DNA of 12,155 bases, taken from the NCBI GenBank assembly GCA_000438155.1, contig FR902910.1, positions 1 to 12,155 on the forward strand. The letters are read 5' to 3'. The notes beneath the pieces are model-generated. The model was not told where the DNA came from, did no database searches, and saw only the letters and a program-made list of their open reading frames with translations. Shown here in pieces: positions 11,695-12,155 of this stretch. Each line of letters opens with the position of its first letter. Within the stretch, counting starts at the first letter, position 1. The position numbers and the translations under genes were made by a program. Source of the DNA: Firmicutes bacterium CAG:95 (GTDB lineage Bacteria; Bacillota; Clostridia; Lachnospirales; Lachnospiraceae).

Positions 11695-12155
11695 GATTCA
11701 TTTTCTCCTTTGAAAAAGTTTTTATCCACTTTCCGCTCCTCAAGCGGAATACACACCATATCGATTTACAAATCTGATCTATTTTCAGAAAAACATAGAT
11801 CCAAAAAGCGTCCAGATGCCATACCAGCCCCGCCAGAATTCCAAGGGGCAATGACGCAGCCCACAGAAAAATAATATCTGCCACCATGAGAAATTTCGTA
11901 TCACCACCGCCACGGAGCACTCCCTTTGTCAGAATGCTGTTCATAGACTGAAAAATAACAATAAATGCGATGGCGTCCATAAGCTCACCGGCAATCTGAG
12001 CCGTTTCAGGTGTTATATTGTAAAGTCCGATAATGGATCTGCTTAATACCTTGATCAGACCTCCGCCTAATATGCCCACTACCAGGCCAAGAATCAGGAA
12101 TGTCCAGGCCTGCTGCTGTGCCTTTTCCCGTTCACCATGGCCTAATGTGTGACCG
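11684..12155 (-). CDS. MATE family efflux transporter, C-terminal part (cut by window edge)
   Basis: An incomplete gene whose reading frame enters at the window edge. The visible ~155 residues are the last third of a MATE protein. GHTLGHGEREKAQQQAWTF is the loop after the first helix of the C-terminal half. GELMDAIAFIVIFQSMNSILTKGVLRGGGDTKFLMVADIIF, with its GVLRGGGDTK, is a strong family signature. The last helices LGILAGLVWHLDAFWIYVFLKID precede a basic tail. It is an inner-membrane cation-coupled exporter. The last 11 bases overlap the esterase start, so the two are probably co-transcribed and translationally coupled. The link suggests an exporter partnered with an intracellular esterase, but the substrate is unknown. 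Confidence 0.9.
   Translation of the reverse strand, partial: GHTLGHGEREKAQQQAWTFLILGLVVGILGGGLIKVLSRSIIGLYNITPETAQIAGELMDAIAFIVIFQSMNSILTKGVLRGGGDTKFLMVADIIFLWAASLPLGILAGLVWHLDAFWIYVFLKIDQICKSIWCVFRLRSGKWIKTFSKEKMNHAK

Overview
The window looks like a chromosomal segment of a low-to-moderate-GC, spore-forming Firmicute, most likely a Lachnospiraceae-type gut Clostridium. The evidence is the sporulation block HU - RqcP - YabP - YabQ - FtsB/DivIC, the two-subunit Fe-S fumarase, AGGAGG-type ribosome binding sites and Gram-positive sigma-A promoters. All convincing genes lie on the minus strand, so transcription runs from high to low coordinates.

Layout in the direction of transcription. (1) 12155-9271: the 3' part of a MATE exporter gene overlaps a 780-residue double-domain esterase by 11 bases, and a strong hairpin ends the unit. 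(2) 9239-4184: a near-consensus promoter under a 32-bp dyad drives a tight operon of flavodoxin-SCP2 fusion, HIT protein, fumarase alpha and beta, PlsC acyltransferase and a membrane-anchored protein of unknown function. (3) 4111-2451: a strong sigma-A promoter gives about 80 nt of RNA ending in a near-perfect intrinsic terminator, followed by three repeats and a second, complete MATE gene. This is the layout of an attenuator or a small RNA gene. (4) 2265-1812: HU with its own promoter and terminator. (5) 1805-1581: two more repeats and a predicted three-way-junction RNA element. (6) 1544-59: rqcP, yabP, yabQ and ftsB/divIC with a terminator. A sigma-E-like promoter sits just before yabP.

The most unusual feature is a family of about 43-bp repeats, six copies in three clusters, always in the same orientation. 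In every cluster the first copy starts within a few bases of the U-tract of an intrinsic terminator. The copies fold as hairpins with a conserved internal mismatch and tandem GA/GA loop, and paired bases change together between copies. This points to selection or propagation of the folded form. The repeats, the leader RNA before the MATE gene, the promoter dyads and the three-way-junction element are the main things to follow up. The protein-coding genes are mostly ordinary core functions. Three start codons were moved from the longest reading frame on the basis of ribosome binding sites: ftsB, yabP and the gene at 4184.
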